From contig VGRJ01000012.1 of assembly GCA_016875405.1 (NCBI GenBank), forward strand, positions 1 through 64,000: 64,000 nucleotides of DNA, written 5' to 3'. Both the position numbers and the translations under genes were made by a program. Below are positions 27,622 to 35,630 of the stretch, one piece after another (the first letter of the stretch is position 1; each line of letters starts with the position of its first letter). The notes under the pieces were generated by a model. It was not told where the DNA came from and did no database searches. It saw only the letters and a list, made by a program, of their open reading frames with translations. This DNA comes from Deltaproteobacteria bacterium. GTDB lineage: Bacteria; Myxococcota_A; Polyangia; Polyangiales; Polyangiaceae.

Positions 27622-30450
27622 TCAATCTTCTCGAGCGAGCGAGCGCGGGACCTCGTCGCGGCCGCGGAACCACAGCCGATTGAAGAGCTTCGCGAGCTCG
27701 ACCGCGGGCAAGACGATGGCGGCGAGACCGAGGACGAAGACCCACTCGCTCGGGCTCACGGAGAAGGTCCGGAACACCGGCTGCAAGCTCGGCACGAGGA
27801 CCGCGACGAGGTGGATGCCGAGGCTGAAGAGGACGGCGAAGAAGAGGGGCCAGCTCATCCTCGGGCGACACTGCAGCACCGAGCGGATTGGGCTTCGGCA
27901 GCTCCACGCGTGAATGAGCGGGGAGACGGCGAGCAGCGTGAAGGCGAGCGCGCGCGCAGCCTCGAGGCTCTGCGGATCCTGCGGAGCGAGCGCGTAGGTC
28001 GCGACGGCGGCTCCGCCCATCACCGTACCGACGAACAGCATCCCCAGGTAATCGCGGAACACCATGAGGCGCTCGGTCGGATCGCGCGGTGGCTCCTCCA
28101 TCAGGCGCTGATCGGGGGGGTCGATGCCGAGCGCGAGCGCCGGCAAGCCGTTCGTGACGAGGTTGATCCAGAGGACCATGAGCGGCGTGAGCGGCGGCCA
28201 CTCGCCGAAGAACGAGACCGTGAACACGGCGACGACGAGCCCCATGTTCGCACTCAGGAGGAAGAAGATGAACTTCTGGATGTTGCGGTAGATCGCTCGG
28301 CCTTCGCGGACCGCGTCGACGATGGTGGCGAAGTTGTCGTCCGCGAGGACGAGGTCCGCGGCCTGCCGCGCGACATCCGTGCCCATCTTACCCATCGCGA
28401 CGCCGATGTTCGCCTCGCGGAGCGCGGGAGCGTCGTTGACCCCGTCGCCCGTCATCGCGACGACGTGCCCGGCGCGCTTGAACGCCCTCACGATCCGCAG
28501 CTTTTGTTCGGGCGTCGTGCGCGCGAAGACCTTGAGCCGCGGCGCATGCCGGTCGAGCTCGGCCTCGCTCATGGCCTCGAGCTCGGTCCCGGTGAGCGCC
28601 TCGTCCCCTGGCTGCCACATGCCGATCTCCTCGGCGATCGCGCGTGCGGTCGTCTTGTCATCACCGGTGATCATCACCGGACGGATGCCCGCAGCGAGAC
28701 AGGTCGCGATGGCCTCCGCCACGCCGACGCGCGGCGGGTCCATCATCCCGACGAGGCCCAGGAAGGTGAGCTCGCGCTCGAGGTGCTCGACGTCATTCGA
28801 CGCCCCGGCGCCCGAGTGCCGCTCGCGCCGACAGATCGCGAGCACACGTAGCGCGTCGCGGCTCATCGCCTGCGCAGCCTCGAGGATCGCGGTCCTCCGC
28901 GCGTCGTCGAGCGTCACCGGCCCGTCGTCGGTCGCGCAGTGCTCGCAGCGCGGCAGAAGCACATCGACGCTGCCCTTCACGTGGGCGATCTCAAGGCCCC
29001 GCTCGTCGCGGGCGACGATCGTCATGCGCTTGCGGTCGCTGTCGAACGGCAGCTCGGTGACGACCACCGACGTGGCGCGCACCGACGCAGGCGGAACGCC
29101 TCCCTTCTCGGCGAGCGCGAGCAGCGCGCCCTCGGTCGGATCGCCGACGACGCGAAAGCACCCTTCGATGAGGCGGAGCTCGGCGTTGTTGCAGAGTGAG
29201 GCCGTCGCGAGCAGCTGCTCGAGCGCCTCGGGGACTGCGCCACCCGACGCGACCTTCCCCTGCTCGTCGCGAATCTCACCCGCCGGCTCGTAGCCCTGAC
29301 CGGTCACGCGGAAGCTGCGTCCGACGGTGTAGACGGCACGCACCGTCATCTCGTTCTGCGTGAGCGTGCCGGTCTTGTCCGAGCAGATCACGGTCGCGGC
29401 GCCGAGCGTCTCGACCGCGGGGAGCTTACGGACGATCGCGCCGCGGCGGGCCATTCGCTGCATGCCGAGCGCTAGTGTGATCGTCGTGATGGCGGGCAAG
29501 CCCTCGGGGATCGCGGCGACGGCGAGCGCGACCGCCTCGAGCAGCAACACCGGCCAGGCCCGCGGCTCGCCGCCGAAGAGCTTCGGGCGCAGGAGGCCCC
29601 ACGCGAGGAGCGCGGTCGAGAGCGCGATGCAGCCCCAGAGGATGACCTGACCGAAGGCGTCGAGACGCTCCTCGAGCGGTGTCTTCTGGTCCCCGATCTC
29701 GGCGATCATCTTTCCGATGCGGCCGAGCTCGGTGTCGACGCCTGTCTGCGTCACAACCGCGCGCCCACGGCCGCGGACGACGGTCGTGCCGGTGAACACC
29801 ATCGTGTCTCGCTCGGCGAGCGGCGCGTCGCGCTCGATCGTGGCGAGCGCATCCTTCACACGCGGTACCGCCTCACCGGTGAGCGCCGACTCCTCGGTGG
29901 CGAAGCCGAAGGTCTGCACGAGTCGCGCGTCTGCGGGGATCGCGTCCCCAGCCTCGAGCTCGACGAGATCGCCGGGCACCACCTCGGACGCTGGGCACTC
30001 GAGCACGGCGCCGTCGCGACGCACGCGGGCGTTGGGAGCCGCGAGCTCTCGGAGAGCGTCGAGCGCGGCCTCGGCGCGCCGCTCCTGATAGAAGCCGATG
30101 AGCGCGTTGATAACGACGATGAGCAGGATCGCGATCGCGTCCGCGAAGCGCGAGAGGAAGCTCCCCGTCGCCTCGCGCGCACCGACGAACACCGCGATCG
30201 CGGCGGCGGCGAGGAGCGTGAGCACAATCGGGTTCAGAAACTGCGAGAGCAGCCGCTTCCACGCGGGATCCCCGGGCTGCTCCGGCAAGGCGTTGGGACC
30301 TTGCCGCTCGAGACGAGCGCGCGCTTCGATCGCCGTGAGCCCCTCCGCAGAGCTCGCGCCGAGTCGATCGAGCAGCGCGTCGAGCGGCTCGGCGTGGACG
30401 GCAGCGTCCGACGGCGAGCGCGCGGCTTCAGGGCGCGACGACGCGCTCAA
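27622..30450 (-). CDS. Cation-transporting P-type ATPase, P2A (calcium pump-like)
   Basis: A 942-aa membrane pump. The N-terminal cation-ATPase region has [20 protein letters not shown]. The actuator motif is ALTGEAVPR near residue 180. The membrane ligand motif [20 protein letters not shown] is near 310, the phosphorylation site [14 protein letters not shown] near 350, and the hinge [20 protein letters not shown] near 650, followed by six C-terminal helices. The membrane motif and overall arrangement match SERCA/PMR1-like pumps (Ca or Mn export) rather than heavy-metal pumps; there is no CPx motif. The start is TTG at 30450, overlapping the pspA stop by 4 bp, so translation is coupled. Confidence 0.93.
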   Translation of the reverse strand: MSASSRPEAARSPSDAAVHAEPLDALLDRLGASSAEGLTAIEARARLERQGPNALPEQPGDPAWKRLLSQFLNPIVLTLLAAAAIAVFVGAREATGSFLSRFADAIAILLIVVINALIGFYQERRAEAALDALRELAAPNARVRRDGAVLECPASEVVPGDLVELEAGDAIPADARLVQTFGFATEESALTGEAVPRVKDALATIERDAPLAERDTMVFTGTTVVRGRGRAVVTQTGVDTELGRIGKMIAEIGDQKTPLEERLDAFGQVILWGCIALSTALLAWGLLRPKLFGGEPRAWPVLLLEAVALAVAAIPEGLPAITTITLALGMQRMARRGAIVRKLPAVETLGAATVICSDKTGTLTQNEMTVRAVYTVGRSFRVTGQGYEPAGEIRDEQGKVASGGAVPEALEQLLATASLCNNAELRLIEGCFRVVGDPTEGALLALAEKGGVPPASVRATSVVVTELPFDSDRKRMTIVARDERGLEIAHVKGSVDVLLPRCEHCATDDGPVTLDDARRTAILEAAQAMSRDALRVLAICRRERHSGAGASNDVEHLERELTFLGLVGMMDPPRVGVAEAIATCLAAGIRPVMITGDDKTTARAIAEEIGMWQPGDEALTGTELEAMSEAELDRHAPRLKVFARTTPEQKLRIVRAFKRAGHVVAMTGDGVNDAPALREANIGVAMGKMGTDVARQAADLVLADDNFATIVDAVREGRAIYRNIQKFIFFLLSANMGLVVAVFTVSFFGEWPPLTPLMVLWINLVTNGLPALALGIDPPDQRLMEEPPRDPTERLMVFRDYLGMLFVGTVMGGAAVATYALAPQDPQSLEAARALAFTLLAVSPLIHAWSCRSPIRSVLQCRPRMSWPLFFAVLFSLGIHLVAVLVPSLQPVFRTFSVSPSEWVFVLGLAAIVLPAVELAKLFNRLWFRGRDEVPRSLARED

Positions 30451-31283
30451 CGCTTCATGCGGGCCTGAGCGGCCGCCTCCTGGGCCTCGAGCTCGGCGAG
30501 CGCCTGAGACAGCTGCTCTTGCTCGTCCTGAGAGAGCTGCGAGAAGTCCTCGGCGGCGGTCTGCTCGACGCGTACCGCGGCGGGCGCCTCGGCGGGCGGC
30601 GGGGCAGACGGCGCGACCCCCATCTTGCGCTTCAAATCGAGGAGCTCCTCATCCGATCCGCTCGTCTGCTCGAGGGTCTTGAACTTTTGGGCCAGCGTGT
30701 CGCCGCTGTACTCCTCGGCGAGCTCACCCGCCGCGTCCGCCTCGCCCTCCATCTGCAGGATGCGGTCTTCCATGCGCTGGAACGTCTCGAACGCCGAGGC
30801 GTTCTGCAGACCCGCCATCGTCTCCTGGATCTTCTTGCGGGCCTCCGCTTGGCGCTTGCGCGCGATGAGCACCTGCTTCTTGCGCTTGGCCTCCTCGATC
30901 TTGCCGTTGAGCGCGCGCAGCGCGAGCTTGATCTGGTCGACCTGGGCCTTCTGCTTCGCCCACTGCGCCTTCAGCGTCTCGGCGTGGCTCTGGTGCTCCT
31001 TCTTGCGGTTCAGCGCCTCCTTCGCGAGGGCGTCGTCGCCCGCGCGTACGGCCATCATCGCGCGGCGCTCCCACTCGGTGACCTTCGCCGCTTCCTCCTC
31101 GGCCTGCTTGAGGAGCTTCTTCTCCATCGCGATCGCCTCGGCGACGCCCTTCTTCGCCTCGATCAGCTGGTTGGCCATCTCGATGATGACCTGGTTCAGC
31201 ATCTTCTCCGGGTCCTCGGCCCGGCTGATCATGTCGTTCAGGTTGCTTTTGATGAGGTCGGCGAGTCGCGCGAAAATTCCCAT
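30447..31283 (-). CDS. pspA: PspA/IM30 family phage-shock protein
   Basis: A 278-aa helical protein that coats stressed inner membrane. The start is ATG 31283 (MGIFARLADLIKSNLNDM), giving the family's amphipathic N-terminal helix. The following part is nearly all heptad-like coiled coil (EDPEKMLNQVIIEMANQL, then KKLLKQAEEEAAKVTEWERR) to about residue 200. It ends in a Pro/Ala linker and a short helix (SQLSQDEQEQLSQALAELE), a C-terminal extension longer than in E. coli PspA. It shares a stop-start overlap with the cation ATPase, suggesting the pump and the membrane protector are made together, perhaps in response to envelope or ion stress. Confidence 0.92.
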   Translation of the reverse strand: MGIFARLADLIKSNLNDMISRAEDPEKMLNQVIIEMANQLIEAKKGVAEAIAMEKKLLKQAEEEAAKVTEWERRAMMAVRAGDDALAKEALNRKKEHQSHAETLKAQWAKQKAQVDQIKLALRALNGKIEEAKRKKQVLIARKRQAEARKKIQETMAGLQNASAFETFQRMEDRILQMEGEADAAGELAEEYSGDTLAQKFKTLEQTSGSDEELLDLKRKMGVAPSAPPPAEAPAAVRVEQTAAEDFSQLSQDEQEQLSQALAELEAQEAAAQARMKR

Positions 31284-31332
31284 AGGTTTACCGTGCCCCG
31301 AGGTGCTTTGGACTGCGTGCGGGAGAGCCTTG

Positions 31333-31722
31333 TCAGCTGCGAGACAGCTCGCGGAGTGGCTTGACGTGGCGAGCGAGCGCGAGGTCGACGTCGGCGAGCA
31401 CCGACGCGAACTCGTTGAGGTCGAGGTTCTCGAGCGGCAGCGCGGCGCCGAGGACGATCTCGTCCCCCTCAAGACCGTAAGACCCATGGACGAGGTCCGA
31501 GCCGTTGAGCTCGAGCAGCCGACGAAAGACCGCGAGCCTCTGCGCGTCGTGCTCGGGGGCACGACCGATGTCGACGCGCACGAGCACGAGCGGGTCGTTC
31601 ACGTGGAGGGCGACGGGGGTCCCGGCCTCACCGCTCACGACGAGGAAGGTGTCGTCGTCTCGCTCGAAGGTTCGCTCGAGGCTCTTCAGGTAGAGTTCGA
31701 TGTCGTCAACGGTCCTCGCCAT
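31333..31722 (-). CDS. Small YbjN-like / secretion-chaperone-fold protein
   Basis: A 129-aa soluble protein starting MARTVDDIELYLKSLER. The pattern of an N-terminal helix, a beta-sheet block (DTFLVVSGEAGTPVALHVND) and a C-terminal helix (LDLNEFASVLADVDLALA) resembles the YbjN/CesT-like fold shared by type III secretion chaperones and YbjN proteins. No catalytic residue is evident. It is on the same strand as pspA, 49 bp upstream of the pspA start, so it may be first in that operon. Its start faces the Ser/Thr kinase gene. Confidence 0.6.
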   Translation of the reverse strand: MARTVDDIELYLKSLERTFERDDDTFLVVSGEAGTPVALHVNDPLVLVRVDIGRAPEHDAQRLAVFRRLLELNGSDLVHGSYGLEGDEIVLGAALPLENLDLNEFASVLADVDLALARHVKPLRELSRS

Positions 31723-31822
31723 GGCGCTGACACGCTACCAAGTTGCCCGCGAAGTTGCGACTCATGGTGCATTCCGCTTCCTCCGTGGAGCGGCCTTCCG
31801 GTACTGTCCCGATCCAGGTTTT

Positions 31823-32854
31823 TTGGCGATCCACCCAGGCGACACCCTAGCCGGCTATCAGGTCACGCAGCTGCTCGGCCGCGGTGGCATGGGCGAGGTG
31901 TGGGCGGCGCGCGCGCCCGACGGGACACACGAGGTCGCCATCAAGGTGCTGCTCGCCAAGGCCGCCATGAAGCCGGACCTCGTCGCGCGCTTCGAGCGCG
32001 AGGCGATGGTGTGCGCCTCGATCGACAGCGAGTACGTCTGCAAGCTGCTCGGGCACCAACGCGACGCGAACGGGACGCACGTCCTCGTGTTCGAGAAGCT
32101 CCTCGGCGAGTCGCTGTCGGACCGGCTGAAGCGTGAGCTCTACCTGCCCTTCGCCGAGGTCGGGCCGATCATCGACGACACGCTGCTCGGCCTCGCCGCC
32201 GCGCACCGGGCGGGCGTGATTCACCGCGATCTCAAGCCGGGCAACGTCTTCCTCGAGCGCACCGCGGACCCGGCGCGTCCCGAGCGCGCCAAGGTGCTCG
32301 ACTTCGGAATCTCGAAGCTGATGCGAAATCGCGACGGGCACCGAGACGAGCCGAGCCTGACCGACTTCGACGCAACGCTCGGCTCGTTCGCCTATATGGC
32401 GCCCGAGCAAGTCCGAGGCGCGGCGCGCGTCGACCATCGTTGCGATCTCTACGCCGTCGGAACGGTCGCGTTCCGAGCGCTCGCGGGACGGCTCCCTTAC
32501 GAGGGGCCGAGCGCTGGCACCGTGATCGCCTTGAAGCTCGATCGCACTGCGCCGAGCCTCTCCGAAGCGACGCGCGACCGCTGGCCCGCCGCGCTCGAGC
32601 GCTTCCTCGCGCGAGCCCTGCAGCGCGACCCCGAGCAGCGCTTCGCGACGGCAGAGGAGGCGCTCGTGGAGTGGCGCGCCTGCCTACCGAGCGCCGTGTC
32701 GCGTCGCTCGGCGCCGACCACGGTGCCTCACGGTCAGGGTCCATCGGGCAGCACGCTGGCCGACCAGCCCGTCACGATGACCGAGGCCGAGGACGACTGG
32801 GACAGCGGCTCGACGCAGACCGAGGCGGGCAACAGCTGGAGACCGGGGAGCTGA
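31823..32854 (+). CDS. Cytoplasmic Ser/Thr protein kinase
   Basis: A 343-aa Hanks-type kinase. The start is most likely TTG 31823 (MAIHPGDTLAGYQVTQLLG); an in-frame ATG at 31721 would add 34 residues unlike a kinase N-terminus. Motifs: glycine loop GRGGMGEVWAARAP, VAIKVLL with the catalytic Lys, HRDLKPGNVFL, DFGISKL, FAYMAPEQVRG and DLYAVGTVAFRAL. The C-terminal tail of about 60 residues is Thr/Ser/Asp-rich and has no membrane segment, so the kinase is soluble. The next gene, 37 bp on, is an FHA-sigma54 activator. FHA domains bind phospho-Thr, so the kinase likely controls that activator or its promoters. Confidence 0.93.
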   Translation: MAIHPGDTLAGYQVTQLLGRGGMGEVWAARAPDGTHEVAIKVLLAKAAMKPDLVARFEREAMVCASIDSEYVCKLLGHQRDANGTHVLVFEKLLGESLSDRLKRELYLPFAEVGPIIDDTLLGLAAAHRAGVIHRDLKPGNVFLERTADPARPERAKVLDFGISKLMRNRDGHRDEPSLTDFDATLGSFAYMAPEQVRGAARVDHRCDLYAVGTVAFRALAGRLPYEGPSAGTVIALKLDRTAPSLSEATRDRWPAALERFLARALQRDPEQRFATAEEALVEWRACLPSAVSRRSAPTTVPHGQGPSGSTLADQPVTMTEAEDDWDSGSTQTEAGNSWRPGS

Positions 32855-32891
32855 CGGAGCGCGACGACGCTCCGAGAACGAGGGTGCGACG

Positions 32892-34244
32892 ATGGGACGA
32901 CTGGACGTCACGGTAGGGCATCGAAACCGCGTGCACGTGCGCGGAGGGCGGATCCGCATCGGCGCGAGCGAGCCCTGGTTCGAGGTGGGGCAAGACCCGG
33001 TGATCGTTGGGCGCAACCCCGCGTGTCAGCTCGTGGTCGAGGACGCGAAGGTGAGCGCGGTGCACGTCGAGTTCGTCGCGACCGAGGAGGGCGTGCGCGT
33101 ACGCGACCTCGGCAGCCGCAACGGGACCTACGTCGGAGACGTCAGGCTCGGCGAGGTCGTGCTCGCCAACGCCTGCTCGCTGCGCGTCGGAGGCACCACC
33201 GTTCAGTTCGAGCCGGCCGGCCTCGAGAAGGTCTCCGTCTCGAGCATCCCTGCGTTCGGCCCGCTCGTCGGTCAGAGCGAGGCGATGCGTCACATCTTCG
33301 AGCGCCTCGGCAAGATCGCGCCGACCGATCTCACGCTGCTCATCGGTGGCGAGACGGGCTGCGGCAAAGAGCTCGCCGCGAAGGCCGTCCACGATCACTC
33401 GAAGCGCGCCGAGAAGCCTTTTGTCGTCGTCGACTGCGGCTCGATCCCACCGACCCTCGCCGAGGCGACGCTCTTCGGGCACGAGCGCGGCGCCTTCACC
33501 GGCGCGATCGACCGGCACATCTCGCCGTTCCACGAGGCCGAGGGTGGAACGATCTTCCTCGACGAGCTCGGAGAGCTCCCGCTCGACGTTCAGCCGAAGC
33601 TCCTGCGCGCGCTCGCCGAGCGGCGCGTCAAGTCGGTGGGCGGCTCGACCTACAAGCCGTTCGACGTGCGCGTCATCGCCGCGACCCGTCGCGACCTCGT
33701 GCGCCAGGTGAACCAGGGAGCGTTCCGCAGCGACCTCTACTTCCGCGTCGCGCAGGTGAAGGTCGAGCTCCCTCCGATGCGCTCTCGCATCGAGGACGTG
33801 CCGATCCTCGTGCGCAGCATGCTGAAGGATCTCGGCGGGGAGGCGATCTACGACCGCGTCTCGACGACCCAGATCGAGCGGCTCATGCGCTACGACTGGC
33901 CCGGCAACGTGCGCGAACTCCGCAACGCGGTGCAGGTCGCCTACGCGCTGCACGACGGCGGGGAGCTCGACATCGCGTCGCACCTCGGCGCGCTCGCGGA
34001 GGGTGGCGTCCCGAGCGAGGGCGGGCTCGTCGGAGGTGGCAGCCTCGCCGCGGCCTTCGTCGGCTCGCCGTTCCAGGATGCAAAGCGCGACGTCCTCGCG
34101 CGCTTCGCGAAGGACTACTTTACCCACCTCGCCGAAGTGTCGAGTGGCAACGTGTCGGAGATGGCGCGGCGCGCCGGGATGGAGCGCGCGCACGTCCGCA
34201 CCTACCTGAAGCGCCACAAGCTCGACGTGAAGCGGTTCCGCTGA
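32892..34244 (+). CDS. FHA-domain sigma54-dependent transcriptional activator
   Basis: A 450-aa enhancer-binding protein. The FHA domain is at about residues 20-115 (PVIVGRNPACQLVVED, VRVRDLGSRNGTYVGDV). The AAA+ domain is at about 125-350: Walker A LIGGETGCGKELAA, the sigma54-contact loop GHERGAFTGAIDRH, Walker B GGTIFLDELGELPLD, and FRSDLYFRVAQVKVELPP. A Fis-like HTH is at the end (GNVSEMARRAGMERAHVRTY). The GAFTGA loop is intact, so it should activate RNA polymerase-sigma54. There is no receiver domain; the phospho-Thr-binding FHA domain takes that role, presumably fed by the adjacent kinase. Such FHA-EBPs are characteristic of myxobacteria. Confidence 0.95.
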   Translation: MGRLDVTVGHRNRVHVRGGRIRIGASEPWFEVGQDPVIVGRNPACQLVVEDAKVSAVHVEFVATEEGVRVRDLGSRNGTYVGDVRLGEVVLANACSLRVGGTTVQFEPAGLEKVSVSSIPAFGPLVGQSEAMRHIFERLGKIAPTDLTLLIGGETGCGKELAAKAVHDHSKRAEKPFVVVDCGSIPPTLAEATLFGHERGAFTGAIDRHISPFHEAEGGTIFLDELGELPLDVQPKLLRALAERRVKSVGGSTYKPFDVRVIAATRRDLVRQVNQGAFRSDLYFRVAQVKVELPPMRSRIEDVPILVRSMLKDLGGEAIYDRVSTTQIERLMRYDWPGNVRELRNAVQVAYALHDGGELDIASHLGALAEGGVPSEGGLVGGGSLAAAFVGSPFQDAKRDVLARFAKDYFTHLAEVSSGNVSEMARRAGMERAHVRTYLKRHKLDVKRFR

Positions 34245-34266
34245 CGTGAATCGAGCGCGCCCGGAC

Positions 34267-35523
34267 ATGCGAACAATCAAGCGACCACGGTTTGTCCCAG
34301 CTCCTCGCGAGATCGCGACGATGCTCCTCGTCGGCAGCGGCCTCGCAGGTTTAGGCGTCGCGTCGGGCTGCGCGGAGGCCGTGATCGCCGTGAACGACGA
34401 GAGCACGGGGGGCGCCGGCGGAGCAGGTGGCGCGGCCGAGTCCTCGTCGAGCGAGGTCGCCTCGAGCTCGAGCGGTTCGCTGATGGTGACGCCGCAGGCG
34501 TGCGATCCGGGGACGTTCGCGCTCGGCTTCGACGCCGAGGGCCGCATCGAGTGCGGGCCGATCGACGGCGCGGTCGTCGGCGCGGTGCACTCGAGCTGCT
34601 CGCTCTACTACGGGTGGCGCGACAGCTGCGACAACTGCATGGAGGGCCCCGCGAAGTGGGGCCGCGTCGGCGGGGAGCTCTGCGAGAACGGCAGCGGCGC
34701 CGATGGCTCGTGCCTCTCGCTGACGGTCGCGAGCGAGCCGCTACCCCTTTACGGCGTCAGCACGGAGGGCGACGTCGACGGCAACGACAAATTCTACGTC
34801 GGCCTCCACTGCCCAGCCCTTGGCGACAGCGCGGCCCCGGGTCCGTGCGAGCCTGGCGAAGTGGCGGTGAGCTGGGATCCGAGCGGCTACTTCACCTGCT
34901 ACCCGATCGCGCGGCTCGTCGGTCGGTACGTCGCCGAGAGCTGCTCGGCCTACCTCGGCTGGCGCGACAGCTGCAACGGGTGCACCGAGCCTCCCACGAA
35001 ATGGGGGCACACCGAGATGCTCTCGTGCGCGAACGGCGCGGGGGACGACGGGACCTGCACGACGCCGCTCCTCGGCGGGCGTTGGGTCACGACCTTCGGC
35101 ATCAACACCGACGGCAACGTCAACAACGACGACAAGTTCTACGCCGGGATCCACTGCAAGCAGCGCGACGACGCGACCGTGGACGCGCTCGGAGCGTGCC
35201 CGCCCGGCACGGCCCTCGTCGGGATCGAGGCGGACGCCTCGCTCGTCTGCGCGTCGCTCGCGCCGGCCGTCTCATCGATCGTTCGCAAGCGGTGCTTCGT
35301 CTACGCAGGGTGGCGCGATAGCTGCAACGGCTGCAACGACGCACCGTCGAAGTGGGGCCGCGCGAGCAGCGAGGCCTGCGAGCTCTTCGAGGGCGCCGAC
35401 TCGAGCTGCATCACGGCAACGCTTGACGGCGTCGCGGTGCCGCTCGTGGCGCTGAACACCGACGGCGACGTCAACGGCGACGACAAGTTCTACGCCGGCT
35501 TTCGCTGCGTCGCGACGCCGTGA
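34267..35523 (+). CDS. Predicted lipoprotein with three GWRDSC modules
   Basis: A 418-aa protein. The start is ATG 34267 (a GTG at 34246 is also in frame). A hydrophobic segment ends in LGVASGC, a lipobox-like site, followed by a Gly/Ala/Ser linker to about residue 80. Three modules of about 110-130 residues follow. Each has a CDPGTFALGF- or CPPGTALVGI-type opening, then Y(Y/L/A)GWRDSC(D/N)xC, PxKWG, a Cys-rich stretch, and GD(V/N)(D/N)xxDKFY(V/A)G with a final Cys. The Cys pattern suggests disulphides and the Asp clusters suggest calcium binding. I do not know the family. It lies 22 bp after the FHA-sigma54 activator and is probably co-transcribed with it. Confidence 0.7.
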   Translation: MRTIKRPRFVPAPREIATMLLVGSGLAGLGVASGCAEAVIAVNDESTGGAGGAGGAAESSSSEVASSSSGSLMVTPQACDPGTFALGFDAEGRIECGPIDGAVVGAVHSSCSLYYGWRDSCDNCMEGPAKWGRVGGELCENGSGADGSCLSLTVASEPLPLYGVSTEGDVDGNDKFYVGLHCPALGDSAAPGPCEPGEVAVSWDPSGYFTCYPIARLVGRYVAESCSAYLGWRDSCNGCTEPPTKWGHTEMLSCANGAGDDGTCTTPLLGGRWVTTFGINTDGNVNNDDKFYAGIHCKQRDDATVDALGACPPGTALVGIEADASLVCASLAPAVSSIVRKRCFVYAGWRDSCNGCNDAPSKWGRASSEACELFEGADSSCITATLDGVAVPLVALNTDGDVNGDDKFYAGFRCVATP

Positions 35524-35570
35524 TGCACCGCGTGGCCCCGCGCGGCGAGCGCGCGCGGCACAGTGAGCCC

Positions 35571-35630
35571 GTGAGTCGGCAGTCCGTGAGGCGGCAGTCC
35601 GTGAGGCGGCAGCCCGTGAGGCGGCTCAGC
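35571..35630. repeat. Four tandem 15-bp repeats at the 3' end of the DEAD-box helicase gene
   Basis: GTGAGKCGGCAGTCC-like units lie at 35571-35585, 35586-35600, 35601-35615 and 35616-35630; units 2 and 3 differ by one base and the last diverges at its 3' half. They fall between the lipoprotein stop and the helicase stop (minus strand), in an otherwise short intergenic gap. They may have arisen by slippage and extend the low-complexity Arg/Pro tail seen inside the helicase. Confidence 0.7.

Noticed and set aside
31721-31823. ATG 31721 as start of the Ser/Thr kinase
   Set aside because: It would place a kinase start on top of the divergent start of the YbjN-like gene and add residues unlike kinase N-termini; the kinase domain fits the TTG at 31823.
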